64,000 nucleotides of DNA. Source: Acrocarpospora catenulata. GTDB taxonomy: Bacteria > Actinomycetota > Actinomycetes > Streptosporangiales > Streptosporangiaceae. A model generated the notes under the pieces. That model saw nothing but the letters and a program-made list of their open reading frames with translations. It did no database searches and was not told the DNA's origin. Position 1 is the stretch's first letter, and each line of letters begins with the position of its first letter. Shown one piece after another: positions 32,962-41,232 of the stretch. The position numbers and the translations under genes are program-made. The stretch covers positions 124,001 to 188,000 of the forward strand of contig NZ_JAHCST010000010.1 of NCBI RefSeq assembly GCF_018476525.1, in the 5' to 3' direction.

Positions 32962-33483
32962 ATGGCCGAAGTGGGCGCCCCGGGACTGCCGGGGCTGGTC
33001 GGCCTGGACCACGTCGGCCTGACCGTTCCCGACATCGAGCAGGCCACCGAGTTCCTGGTGGACGTGCTCGGGTGCGAGTACCTCTACCCGCTCGGCGCCA
33101 AGTCCGACGACGGGGACTGGATGGCCACCCATCTCAACGTGCACCCCCGGGCCCGGGTGGGCAAGCTGCGGTTCTTCCGCTGCGGCAACCAGCCGGTCTT
33201 CGAGGTCTTCGAGTACGAGGCCCCCGACCAGGCGCTGACCCCGCCGCGCAACAGCGACGTCGGTGGACACCACCTCGCCCTGTACGTGGAGGACATCGAC
33301 GCCGCGGCGGACTACCTGCGCTCACGCGGCGTGACCGTGCTCGGCGGGCCCACCGCCAGCGACGGCCCGCACGCGGGACAGCGCTGGATCTACTTCCTGG
33401 CCCCCTGGGGCGCCCAGTTCGAGCTGGTGTCCTACCCGCACGGGCGGGCCTGGTACCTGCGGGAGGAGGCGGTCGGCCGATGA
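32962..33483 (+). CDS. VOC-superfamily protein (glyoxalase/dioxygenase fold)
   Basis: A 173-residue protein with two beta-alpha-beta-beta-beta modules. LVGLDHVGLTVPDIEQATEF holds a likely metal ligand (H17), GGHHLALYVEDIDAAADYL the second His, and QFELVSYPHG the Glu. The fold serves isomerases, epimerases, lyases and dioxygenases; which of these applies is not clear. It is the first gene of the rightward series and overlaps the GntR gene by four bases. GGAGG lies upstream of the ATG. Confidence 0.85.
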   Translation: MAEVGAPGLPGLVGLDHVGLTVPDIEQATEFLVDVLGCEYLYPLGAKSDDGDWMATHLNVHPRARVGKLRFFRCGNQPVFEVFEYEAPDQALTPPRNSDVGGHHLALYVEDIDAAADYLRSRGVTVLGGPTASDGPHAGQRWIYFLAPWGAQFELVSYPHGRAWYLREEAVGR

Positions 33484-34157
33484 GCGGTGTCGTCCCGGAA
33501 GCGACCACCGACGGCGTGATGAGCCACCGGATCGCCGAGCACCTGCGCGAGCAGATCCTCTCCGGCGAGCTCAAGCCGGGGGCCAGGATCCGCCAGGAGG
33601 AGGTCGCCCGGGACTTCGGCGCCAGCCGCCTGCCGGTCCGGGAGGCGCTGCGCATCCTGCACTCCCAGGGCCTGGTCACTCTCAAGGCCAACAGCGGCGC
33701 CTGGGTCTCCGAGATGAACGCGGAGGAGTGCGACGTCACCTACAAGATCCGCGAACGCCTGGAGCCGCTCGCGCTGACCGAGAGCATCCCGCACCTGTCC
33801 GCCGAGACCATCCGGCGCCTGGAGCAGATCCAGGACGAGATCGAGGCGAACACCAGCCTGGACAGATTCCTCCACCTCGACCGTGAACTGCACCTCCTGT
33901 CCTACTCGGGGAACCCGTACAAGGAACTCCGGGACATGATCGAGAGGTTGTGGAACATCACCCAGCCGTACCGGCGCGCGTACGTCGAGCGTTCGGGCCA
34001 CGAGCGGGACTGGGTGATCAACGCCGAACACCGACTGCTCATCGACGCGATCCGGCGTGCCGACACCACGGACGCGGAGCGCCTGCTGGCCGGTCACATC
34101 CGCCGGACCCGGATCGCGCTCCTGCCGGTCATCGAACGCAACTCCACAGGCCGCTGA
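33480..34157 (+). CDS. GntR-family regulator, FCD subfamily
   Basis: A 225-residue regulator. The winged helix covers about 13-80 (RIAEHLREQILSGELKPGAR, then RLPVREALRILHSQGLVTL). The all-helical FCD ligand domain follows, with the family's D/H metal positions in FLHLDRELHLLSY and the final AEHRLLIDAIRRAD. FCD regulators commonly sense sugar acids or other carboxylic acids and repress adjacent catabolic genes. It is translationally coupled to the VOC gene (ATGA) and followed by a hairpin. Confidence 0.92.
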   Translation: MSGVVPEATTDGVMSHRIAEHLREQILSGELKPGARIRQEEVARDFGASRLPVREALRILHSQGLVTLKANSGAWVSEMNAEECDVTYKIRERLEPLALTESIPHLSAETIRRLEQIQDEIEANTSLDRFLHLDRELHLLSYSGNPYKELRDMIERLWNITQPYRRAYVERSGHERDWVINAEHRLLIDAIRRADTTDAERLLAGHIRRTRIALLPVIERNSTGR

Positions 34158-34163
34158 ACCACA

Positions 34164-34189
34164 CCGGACGCGGCTCCACCCGCGTCCGG
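34164..34189 (+). terminator. Hairpin after the GntR gene
   Basis: CCGGACGCGG and CCGCGTCCGG form a perfect 10-bp stem with a 6-base loop, 6 bp after the GntR stop. It separates the VOC-GntR unit from the transporter and enzyme genes, which probably have their own promoter in 34190-34310 or depend on read-through. Confidence 0.65.
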
Positions 34190-34310
34190 CGCGCTGCGGC
34201 AAACGGTGACTCCGGGACCAGAACTCCCGGGAGCGCCCCCATGCGGCCGTCCCTTCCATGAACGGTCAGTACACGAAGAACGACATCACCACCCAAGCAA
34301 AGCAGGATCC

Positions 34311-35369
34311 ATGTCATACCACAGCACAACGGGCAGGCGTGTACTGACCCTGTTCGCAGCGGCCACCCTCACCCTCAGCGCGTGTTCCTCCACCGACTCC
34401 GGCACCGGCGACACCGCGGCGACCGGCGACCCGGCCGCCGCGGCCGGCGGCGAGGTCGGCTTCTCCGAGTCCTTCCTCACCGACGCCTTCCAGGTGCAGC
34501 TGGTCAAACAGCTCGGCGAGCAGGCCAAGGCGGCGAGCGTCAACCTGCTGCCCGCGGCCAACGCCGACGGCGACGCGGCCAAGCAGAACGCCGACATCAC
34601 CACCCTGCTCGGCCGGGGCGTCAAGGGCCTGATCGTGGTCCCGGTGGACAGCAAGGCGGTCGGCCCCGCCATCGACCGGGCCAACGCCAAGAACGTCCCC
34701 GTGGTCACCGTCGACCTGGGCGCGGAGTCGGGCAAGATCTACATGGTGGTCCGGGCGGACAACGTCTACATGGGCAAGGCCGCCTGCGAGTACATGGGCA
34801 AGCAGATCAACGGCGAAGGCACCGTGCTGGACCTCCAGGGCGACCTGGCCACCTCGAACGGCCAGGACCGCAGCAAGGGCTTCACCAGTTGCATGGCCGA
34901 GCAGTTCCCCAACGTCAAGGTCATCTCCAAACCGATGAACTGGAAGCCGGAGGAGTGCGCCACCCAGGCGCAGACGGTGCTCAGCACCGAGAAACTGGCC
35001 GGCCTGTTCATGGGCAGCGAGTCGGTCTGCCTGGCCGGTGTCCAGCAGGCCCTGCGCAACCAGGGCAAACTCACCAAGGCCGGCGACCCTGACCACATCG
35101 TCACCGTCGGCATCGACGGCTCCAAGCCGGCGCTGGACGCGGTACGGGAAGGTACCCTCGACGCCGTCATCTCGCAGCCGCTGGACCTGTACGCCAAGTA
35201 CGGCATCCAGTACATCAAGGACGCGATGGCGGGCAAGACCTACCAGCCAGGCCCCACCGACCACAACAGCACCATCGTCGAGGTCGGACAGTCGCTTCAG
35301 GACCTGCTTCCCTCGCCCACGGTGACCAAGGAGAACGTGGACGACGCGAGCCTGTGGGGCAACGGCTGA
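34311..35369 (+). CDS. Sugar-binding lipoprotein of a ribose-type (CUT2) importer
   Basis: A 352-residue receptor. The lipoprotein signal ends in LTLSACSS (lipobox LSAC). The mature part has VGFSESFLTDAFQVQLVKQL, ADITTLLGRGVKGLIVVPVD, YMGKAACEYMGKQINGEGTV and VTVGIDGSKPALDAVREGTL, the pattern of the RbsB/periplasmic-binding-protein 4 group. This group binds monosaccharides, polyols and autoinducer-like sugars. AGGA lies before the ATG; the longer frame from 34206 lacks any signal. Confidence 0.92.
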   Translation: MSYHSTTGRRVLTLFAAATLTLSACSSTDSGTGDTAATGDPAAAAGGEVGFSESFLTDAFQVQLVKQLGEQAKAASVNLLPAANADGDAAKQNADITTLLGRGVKGLIVVPVDSKAVGPAIDRANAKNVPVVTVDLGAESGKIYMVVRADNVYMGKAACEYMGKQINGEGTVLDLQGDLATSNGQDRSKGFTSCMAEQFPNVKVISKPMNWKPEECATQAQTVLSTEKLAGLFMGSESVCLAGVQQALRNQGKLTKAGDPDHIVTVGIDGSKPALDAVREGTLDAVISQPLDLYAKYGIQYIKDAMAGKTYQPGPTDHNSTIVEVGQSLQDLLPSPTVTKENVDDASLWGNG

Positions 35370-35385
35370 CCCCCCTCCGGTGACG

Positions 35386-35424
35386 TCCGGTGGCGTGCCC
35401 GCACCAGCGCGGCACGCCACCGGA
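35386..35424 (+). promoter_or_regulatory. Strong intercistronic hairpin between receptor and ATPase genes
   Basis: TCCGGTGGCGTGCC and GGCACGCCACCGGA form a perfect 14-bp stem with an 11-base loop. Hairpins at this place in import operons protect the 3' end of the receptor message and lower downstream expression, giving more receptor than transporter. It has no T-tract, so partial termination or mRNA stabilisation is more likely than full termination. Confidence 0.7.
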
Positions 35425-35460
35425 GATCAACCAGAACCCAAGGAAGGAGGGTGCGGAGCA

Positions 35461-36981
35461 ATGCCTGAGGCCATCGTGGTGGACCAGGTGTCCAAGGCTT
35501 TCGGCCCCACCCTGGCCCTGTCGGCGGTGTCCCTCACCGTCAACCGGGGCGAGTCGCGGGCGCTGATCGGCAAGAACGGGGCGGGCAAGTCCACGCTCAT
35601 GTCGATCCTCACCGGCCTCTCCCAGCCGGACAGCGGCTCCGTCCAGGTGCTCGCGGAGGGGGACGCCGGGGGCGCCAGTGCCGTCGGCTGCGTCTACCAG
35701 CGCAGCACGCTGATCCCCGCCGCCACCGCCGCGGAGAACATCGCGCTGGCCCGGTTCCCCCGGTCCCGCGCCGGGCTGATCCGCTGGCCGGAGGTGCGCC
35801 GCCAGGCCACCGAGCTGCTCGCCGAATGGGAGTACGCGGACCTGGCCGGCACACCGGTCGAGCAGCTGGAGCCGCTGGAGCGGAAGGTCGTCGAGATCTG
35901 CCGGGTGCTCTCCCAGGGCCCGCGCGTGCTGCTCCTGGACGAACCGACCGCAGGTCTGGACCGGGGCGCCTCGCAGCGCCTGTTCGGCCACATCGAGAGG
36001 GCCCGCGCCCGGGGCGTGACGATCATCTACGTCTCCCACCACCTGCACGAGGTCTTCGAGGTCTGCGACTCGGTCACCGTGCTGCGCGACGGCCGGGCGG
36101 TGCTGACCGAACAGCTCACCCGGATGACCGTGCCCGACCTGGTGGACGCGATGGTCGGCGAGGCGGCGGCCACGGCGGGCGGCGGCCTGCGCGCGGCCCG
36201 TCCCGAGTCGGCCCGCCCGCCCGTGCTGGTCGCCTCCGGCGTCACCGCCCCCAAGGTGAACGGCGTGGACCTGGCCCTGCGGCCGGGCGAGTGCGTCGGC
36301 CTGACCGGCCTGGACGGCGCCGGGCACATGCAGCTGGCCGAGGTGCTCACCGGCCAGCGCCCGGCCGAGGCGGGCACCGTCACCCTGGACGGCAGGCCGC
36401 TGCCGCTCGGCGACATCCGCGGCTGCATCGAGGCCGGCATCGGCTTCACCCCGGAGGACCGGCACACCAGCGGCTACGTGCCCGCGCTGAGCGTGGCGGA
36501 GAACGCGACGCTGAACATCATGCCGCGGTTCGCCAACGGGTTCCGGCTGATCAGCGGGAAGAAGCGGGACGCGTTCTACTCGCGGCTGGCCGGCGAGTGG
36601 AACATCAAGGCGTACGGCGCCGCCCAGCCCACCGAGGAGCTCAGCGGCGGCAACCAGCAGAAGGTCGTGCTGGCCCGCTCGGTGGCCGCGGACCCCAAGG
36701 TGCTGGTCCTGGTCAACCCCACCGCCGGGGTGGACGTGTCGGCGAAGAACTCGATCTACACCACCATCGAGGCGCTCCGCGCGGACGGGCAGGCCGTGCT
36801 GATCGTGACCACCGACGACGCGGACCTGGAGGTCTGCGACCGGGTCGTCGTCATGGTCCACGGGGAGGTGTCGGCGGAACTGCGGCACCCCTTCACCGAA
36901 GGCATGATCGCCGCGGCCGTGCAGGGCGGCGGCACCACCGAACCGGACCTGCTCCCGTCTGGAGAGGAAGATTCACAGTGA
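35461..36981 (+). CDS. Ribose-type ABC importer ATPase with two ABC domains
   Basis: A 506-residue protein of the RbsA/XylG group. Domain 1 has GKNGAGKST, a degenerate signature (QLEPLERKVVEI) and normal Walker B RVLLLDEPTAGLD. Domain 2 lacks a normal Walker A (LTGLDGAGHMQL), keeps LSGGNQQKVVLARS, but its Walker B reads VLVLVNPTAGVDV. Asn replaces the catalytic Glu of the usual LDEPT. Domain 1 should therefore do the hydrolysis. Start ATG 35461 with GGAGG upstream; the stop overlaps the permease GTG. Confidence 0.92.
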   Translation: MPEAIVVDQVSKAFGPTLALSAVSLTVNRGESRALIGKNGAGKSTLMSILTGLSQPDSGSVQVLAEGDAGGASAVGCVYQRSTLIPAATAAENIALARFPRSRAGLIRWPEVRRQATELLAEWEYADLAGTPVEQLEPLERKVVEICRVLSQGPRVLLLDEPTAGLDRGASQRLFGHIERARARGVTIIYVSHHLHEVFEVCDSVTVLRDGRAVLTEQLTRMTVPDLVDAMVGEAAATAGGGLRAARPESARPPVLVASGVTAPKVNGVDLALRPGECVGLTGLDGAGHMQLAEVLTGQRPAEAGTVTLDGRPLPLGDIRGCIEAGIGFTPEDRHTSGYVPALSVAENATLNIMPRFANGFRLISGKKRDAFYSRLAGEWNIKAYGAAQPTEELSGGNQQKVVLARSVAADPKVLVLVNPTAGVDVSAKNSIYTTIEALRADGQAVLIVTTDDADLEVCDRVVVMVHGEVSAELRHPFTEGMIAAAVQGGGTTEPDLLPSGEEDSQ

Positions 36982-38024
36982 GTGCAGTATCACCGAGGAA
37001 ACTGTCGGAGCCGGTGGCCGCCGCGGCACCGTCCCATGCCGCCCGGCGCGCGCGCAGGTCCGTCGACCCCGTCGTGCTCACCCTGCTGCCCATCATCGTC
37101 ATCGCGGTGATCGTGGGCGCCGTGGTCAACCCCGTCTTCCTCACCACCACCAACATCATCGACAACATCATCACCACCTCGGCCGTGCTGGGCGTGCTGG
37201 TGATCGCGGAGAGCCTCATCCTGATCGGCGGCTACTTCGACCTGTCCCTTGAGGCCACCGTGGGCTTCGCGCCGATGCTGCTGGCCGTCCTGGTCTCCAG
37301 CGCGGCCGACGCCGGGCTCGGGCTGCCGTTCTGGGCGGGTCTGCTGATCACGATCCCGGCGGTGCTGCTGATCGGCCTGGCCAACGGGCTGATGATCGCC
37401 AAGATGAAGCTCAACGCGTTCATCGTGACGCTGGCCATGCTGATCCTGCTCCAGGGCCTGACCATCGGCCTGTCCGGCGGGCAGACCTTCGCGATGCTGC
37501 CCAAGGCCATGACCTACCTGGGCGACGGCGTCATCCTCGGCCTCCCCGTGCAGGCGTGGATCTTCGTGCTGGCCTTCGCCGCCGCGTACGTGTTCATGAA
37601 GTTCACCCCGACCGGCCGGAGCATCTACGCGATGGGCGGGAACCTGGAGGCGGCGCGGGCCGCCGGGATCAGGACCACCCGGCTGACCATCGGCGTGGTG
37701 GTGGCGGGCAGCCTGCTGGCCGCCCTGGCCGGGCTGATGCTGACCGGCAGGATCGCCTCGGTGACCGCCAACCAGGGCAGCGGCATGATCTTCACCGTGT
37801 TCGCCGCCGCCGTCATCGGCGGGATCAGCCTCAACGGCGGGCGGGGCAACCTGATCGGCGCCGGACTCGGCGTGATCCTGCTCGGCATCATCCAGAACAT
37901 CCTCACGCTCTCCAACGTGCCGTCGTTCTGGATCAACGCCGCGTACGGGGCGATCATCCTGGCCGCGCTGCTGATCGGCTGGGTCTCCACGCAGCGCTTC
38001 CCCGGCGGAAGGGCGGCGGCATGA
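36978..38024 (+). CDS. Ribose-type ABC importer permease
   Basis: A 348-residue membrane subunit (RbsC/BPD_transp_2 family). After a 30-residue Ala/Arg-rich N-terminus, about ten hydrophobic segments follow, with GGYFDLSLEATVGFAPMLLA (normally GGIDLSVGS), KMKLNAFIVTLAMLILLQGL and the conserved TGRSIYAMGGNLEAARAAGI. The GTG overlaps the ATPase stop (GTGA), and its own stop overlaps the next ATG. Confidence 0.92.
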   Translation: MSAVSPRKLSEPVAAAAPSHAARRARRSVDPVVLTLLPIIVIAVIVGAVVNPVFLTTTNIIDNIITTSAVLGVLVIAESLILIGGYFDLSLEATVGFAPMLLAVLVSSAADAGLGLPFWAGLLITIPAVLLIGLANGLMIAKMKLNAFIVTLAMLILLQGLTIGLSGGQTFAMLPKAMTYLGDGVILGLPVQAWIFVLAFAAAYVFMKFTPTGRSIYAMGGNLEAARAAGIRTTRLTIGVVVAGSLLAALAGLMLTGRIASVTANQGSGMIFTVFAAAVIGGISLNGGRGNLIGAGLGVILLGIIQNILTLSNVPSFWINAAYGAIILAALLIGWVSTQRFPGGRAAA

Positions 38025-39079
38025 GCGGGTGGCCCACCGGCACCATGCCGGCTCTGGTCTTCACCGCCCCCGGGGTCCTTTCGGTCGAGCAGGTGCCCGT
38101 GCCGGCCCCGGAGGCGGGCGAGGTCCTGGTACGGGTCGAGTACCTGGGCGTCTGCGGCACCGACGTGCACCTGCTGGACGGCAGCAGCGCGTACGTGGTG
38201 GGCGGCCTCACCCACTTCCCGATCAGGTTTGGCCACGAGTGGGCCGGGGAGGTCCTCGCTGTAGGGTCGTCGGTCCCCGCCGACCTGGTCGGGGAACGCG
38301 TGGTGGGCGAGCCGTTCCTGTCCTGCGGCCAGTGTCTGACCTGCCGCGGCGGCCACTACAACCTGTGCCCGAACCGGTTCGAGCTGGGCGTGCGCGGGGC
38401 GGTGCCCGGCGCGGCGGCCCGCTATCTGCGGATCCCGGCCTCGAACGTGCACGTGGTGCCGCCGGGGGTCGAGACGGCGCACGCGCTGCTGGCCGAGCCG
38501 CTGGTGACCGTGCTCAACGCCTTCGAGGAGGCCGCCGCCCAGCCCGGCGAAGCCGTCGCCGTGCTCGGCACCGGCACGCTCGGGCTGCTCGCGGTGCAGG
38601 TCGCCGCGGCCATGCACTGCCCGGTGGACGTCATCGGCATCGACCCGGCCGGACTGGCGGCGGCGCGCGAACTCGGCGCCCGCGCGGCCTGGACACCGGA
38701 CGACGCGCCGAGCGACGCCTACCAGGTGGTCATCGAGGCCACCGGATCCGCCGCGATCGGCCCGGTGCTGACCAGGATCGCCGGCATCGCCGGGCGGATC
38801 CTCCAGGTCGGCATTCCCGGCCGTCCGGTGGACGGGCTCGACCTGGCGGCCTTCGTCACCAAGGGTCTGCGCCTGTCCGGCGTGCTCGGCGGGGTCGATC
38901 TGATGCCCCGGGCGCTGCACCTGATCGCCAGCGGCGCGGTCACCCCCACCGCGCTGATCGAGCAGGTGTTCCCGGTGGCCGGGGCTCGTGAGGCGTTCGA
39001 CCGGATGCGGGAGGCCGGTCGGGCCAGACCGAAACTCGTCATCGATCTGTCGGAACTCCAGGGGGAGGGATCCACATGA
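38021..39079 (+). CDS. Zinc-dependent medium-chain alcohol/polyol dehydrogenase (first)
   Basis: A 352-residue oxidoreductase. The catalytic zinc ligands are C in GVCGTDVHLL, H in FGHEWAGEV and E nearby. The structural zinc site is the four-Cys set CGQCLTCRGGHYNLC. The NAD loop is VAVLGTGTLGLLAVQVAA. Sorbitol, threonine and galactitol dehydrogenases share this build. It probably oxidises a secondary alcohol of the imported compound. Coupled to the permease gene by an ATGA overlap. Confidence 0.92.
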   Translation: MSGWPTGTMPALVFTAPGVLSVEQVPVPAPEAGEVLVRVEYLGVCGTDVHLLDGSSAYVVGGLTHFPIRFGHEWAGEVLAVGSSVPADLVGERVVGEPFLSCGQCLTCRGGHYNLCPNRFELGVRGAVPGAAARYLRIPASNVHVVPPGVETAHALLAEPLVTVLNAFEEAAAQPGEAVAVLGTGTLGLLAVQVAAAMHCPVDVIGIDPAGLAAARELGARAAWTPDDAPSDAYQVVIEATGSAAIGPVLTRIAGIAGRILQVGIPGRPVDGLDLAAFVTKGLRLSGVLGGVDLMPRALHLIASGAVTPTALIEQVFPVAGAREAFDRMREAGRARPKLVIDLSELQGEGST

Positions 39080-39954
39080 GCGAGAAGATCACGGTCGGCT
39101 GGATCGGCGCGGGGCGGATGGGTTCCGCCATGGTCCGCAGGCTGCTGCTGGCCGGTCATCCGGTGACGGTGTGGAACCGTACGCCGGCCAAGGCCGAGCC
39201 GCTGCGCCAAGCGGGGGCGCGGATCGCGGCGGAACCGGGGGAGGCGGCCGGCAGCCAGGTGACCGTCACCAGCCTGGACACCCCCGCCGCCCTGGAGGAG
39301 GTGGCGATCGGGCTGCTGGATCACCGGCCGTCCGTGCTGGTGGACACCTCCACGGTGTCGGTGGAGTCCTCCCGCCGGGTGCGGGAGGCGGCGGCCAAGG
39401 CGGGGGTGCCGTTCCTGGCCGCGCCGGTCAGCGGCAACCCGTCGGCCGTCGAGGCCGGCACCGCGTCGTTCGTCTGCTCGGGCTCCCGGGAGGCGTACGA
39501 GCGGGCGCGGGGCGTGCTGGAGGCGATCGGGCGGGCCGCCACCTACGCGGGGGAGGGCGAGGAGGCCCGGCTGCTGAAGATCTGCCACAACCTGCTGCTC
39601 GCCATCACCACCCAAGGGCTGGCCGAGGTCGTCGTGCTGTGCGAGCAGCTCGGCGTCGACAAGCGCACGCTGATGGAATTCCTCAACGAGAGCGTCGTCG
39701 GCTCCGCCTTCACTCGCTACAAGACCGATGCCATCGCCGCGATGGACCTGACGCCCACCTTCACCTCCCGGCTGCTGCTCAAGGACGTCGACCTCGGCCT
39801 GGCCGAGGCGACCGCCGGGCAGGTGCCGCTGCCGCTCGTCGCCATGGTGCGCACGCTGCTGGTCTCCGCCATCGCGCAGGGCCACGGCGAGGAGGACTTC
39901 CTGTCGCTGCTGGCCGTGCAGGAGAAAGCCGCCGGAAAAGGAGTAACCGCATGA
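39076..39954 (+). CDS. 3-hydroxyisobutyrate dehydrogenase-family reductase
   Basis: A 292-residue beta-hydroxyacid dehydrogenase. The NAD loop is GWIGAGRMGSAMVRRLLLAG, followed by FLAAPVSGNPSAVEAGTASF for the substrate serine region and the catalytic Lys within LLKICHNLLLA. Family members act on 3-hydroxyisobutyrate, tartronate semialdehyde, 6-phosphogluconate-like acids and related compounds. Coupled by ATGA to both neighbours. Confidence 0.92.
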   Translation: MSEKITVGWIGAGRMGSAMVRRLLLAGHPVTVWNRTPAKAEPLRQAGARIAAEPGEAAGSQVTVTSLDTPAALEEVAIGLLDHRPSVLVDTSTVSVESSRRVREAAAKAGVPFLAAPVSGNPSAVEAGTASFVCSGSREAYERARGVLEAIGRAATYAGEGEEARLLKICHNLLLAITTQGLAEVVVLCEQLGVDKRTLMEFLNESVVGSAFTRYKTDAIAAMDLTPTFTSRLLLKDVDLGLAEATAGQVPLPLVAMVRTLLVSAIAQGHGEEDFLSLLAVQEKAAGKGVTA

Positions 39955-41198
39955 CCTTGGATCCGAACGCCATCGGGGCGCCTGGCCACATGGGCGTCGA
40001 CTTCGAGACCCGGGTGGACTTCGCCCGGCTCCGGGACTACCGGCTGGCCCGCGCCCGCGCCGCGCTGGAGGCCTCCGACCTCGGCGCGATGCTCGTCTTC
40101 GACGTCAACAACATCCGCTACCTGACCGGCTCGGTGATCGGCGAGTGGTCGCGGGACAAGATGACCAGATACGCCCTGCTGGTCCGGGGCCGCGAGCCCG
40201 TCCTGTGGGACTTCGGCTCGGCCGCCAGGCACCACAAGCTGTACGCGCCGTGGCTGCTGCCGGAGAACTGCCGGGCCGGCATGGTCGGCCTGCGCGGCGC
40301 GGTGGCCCCGGAGGTCGGCCTGTTCACCCGGGCCGTCCAGGAGATCCGCGACCTGCTGGTCGAGGCCGGGCAGCAGGACGCCCCGGTGGGCGTGGACATC
40401 GCCGAGCCGCCGCTGCTGCTGGCCATGCAGGAGGCGGGCCTGACCGTGGCCGACTGCCAGCAGGTGATGCTGGAGGCCAGGCAGATCAAGAGCATCGACG
40501 AGATCCTGCTGCTGAACCAGGCCGCGGCCATGGTGGACGGCGTCTACCAGCGCATCGCCGACGCGCTCAAGCCGGGCATCCGGGAGAACGACCTGGTGGC
40601 GATGGCCAACGCCTACCTCTACGAGATGGGCTCCGACGACGTCGAAGCGATCAACGCGGTCTCCGGCGAGCGCTGCAACCCGCACCCGCACAACTTCACC
40701 GACCGGATCATCCGGCCAGGGGACACCTGCTTCTTCGACATCATCCAGTCCTACAACGGCTACCGGACCTGCTACTACCGCACGCTCAACGTCGGCTCCT
40801 CGACCCCGGCGCAGCGGGACGCCTACAGCAAGGCCAGGGAGTGGATCGACGCCGCGATCGAACTGGTCAAGCCGGGCACCTGGACCGACGAGATCGCCCG
40901 GGCCTGGCCGACCGCGCAGGAGTTCGGCTTCGCCTCCGAGATGGACGCCTTCGGCCTCCAGTTCGGGCACGGCCTCGGGCTCGGCCTGCACGAGCGGCCG
41001 ATCATCTCGCGGCTCAACTCGATCGAGCACCCGGTCCGCATCGAGGAGGGCATGGTCTTCGCGCTGGAGACCTACTGCCCGGCGAGCGACGGCAGGTCCG
41101 CCGCCCGCATCGAGGAGGAGGTCGTGGTGACCTCCGAGGGTGCGAAGGTCATCACCCTCTTCCCGGCGCAGGACCTCTTCGTCGCCAACCCCTACTGA
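39951..41198 (+). CDS. M24 (creatinase/Xaa-Pro peptidase-fold) hydrolase with altered metal site
   Basis: A 415-residue protein with creatinase N-terminal domain (MLVFDVNNIRYLTGSVIGEW) and pita-bread C-terminal domain. Metal-site positions read D263 (CFFDIIQ), C274 in GYRTCYYRT where peptidases have the second Asp, H340 (FGHGLGLGLHERP), E373 (ALETYC) and E388 (RIEEEVV). Loss of one Asp argues against an ordinary dinuclear aminopeptidase. Creatinase, DMSP lyase DddP and other M24 relatives also use this fold for non-peptide substrates. In a sugar or polyol operon it may hydrolyse or cleave the imported compound. Confidence 0.85.
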   Translation: MTLDPNAIGAPGHMGVDFETRVDFARLRDYRLARARAALEASDLGAMLVFDVNNIRYLTGSVIGEWSRDKMTRYALLVRGREPVLWDFGSAARHHKLYAPWLLPENCRAGMVGLRGAVAPEVGLFTRAVQEIRDLLVEAGQQDAPVGVDIAEPPLLLAMQEAGLTVADCQQVMLEARQIKSIDEILLLNQAAAMVDGVYQRIADALKPGIRENDLVAMANAYLYEMGSDDVEAINAVSGERCNPHPHNFTDRIIRPGDTCFFDIIQSYNGYRTCYYRTLNVGSSTPAQRDAYSKAREWIDAAIELVKPGTWTDEIARAWPTAQEFGFASEMDAFGLQFGHGLGLGLHERPIISRLNSIEHPVRIEEGMVFALETYCPASDGRSAARIEEEVVVTSEGAKVITLFPAQDLFVANPY

Positions 41199-41232
41199 CG
41201 CACGCGGCCTTCCTGGTTAGGAGTCAACCCCC

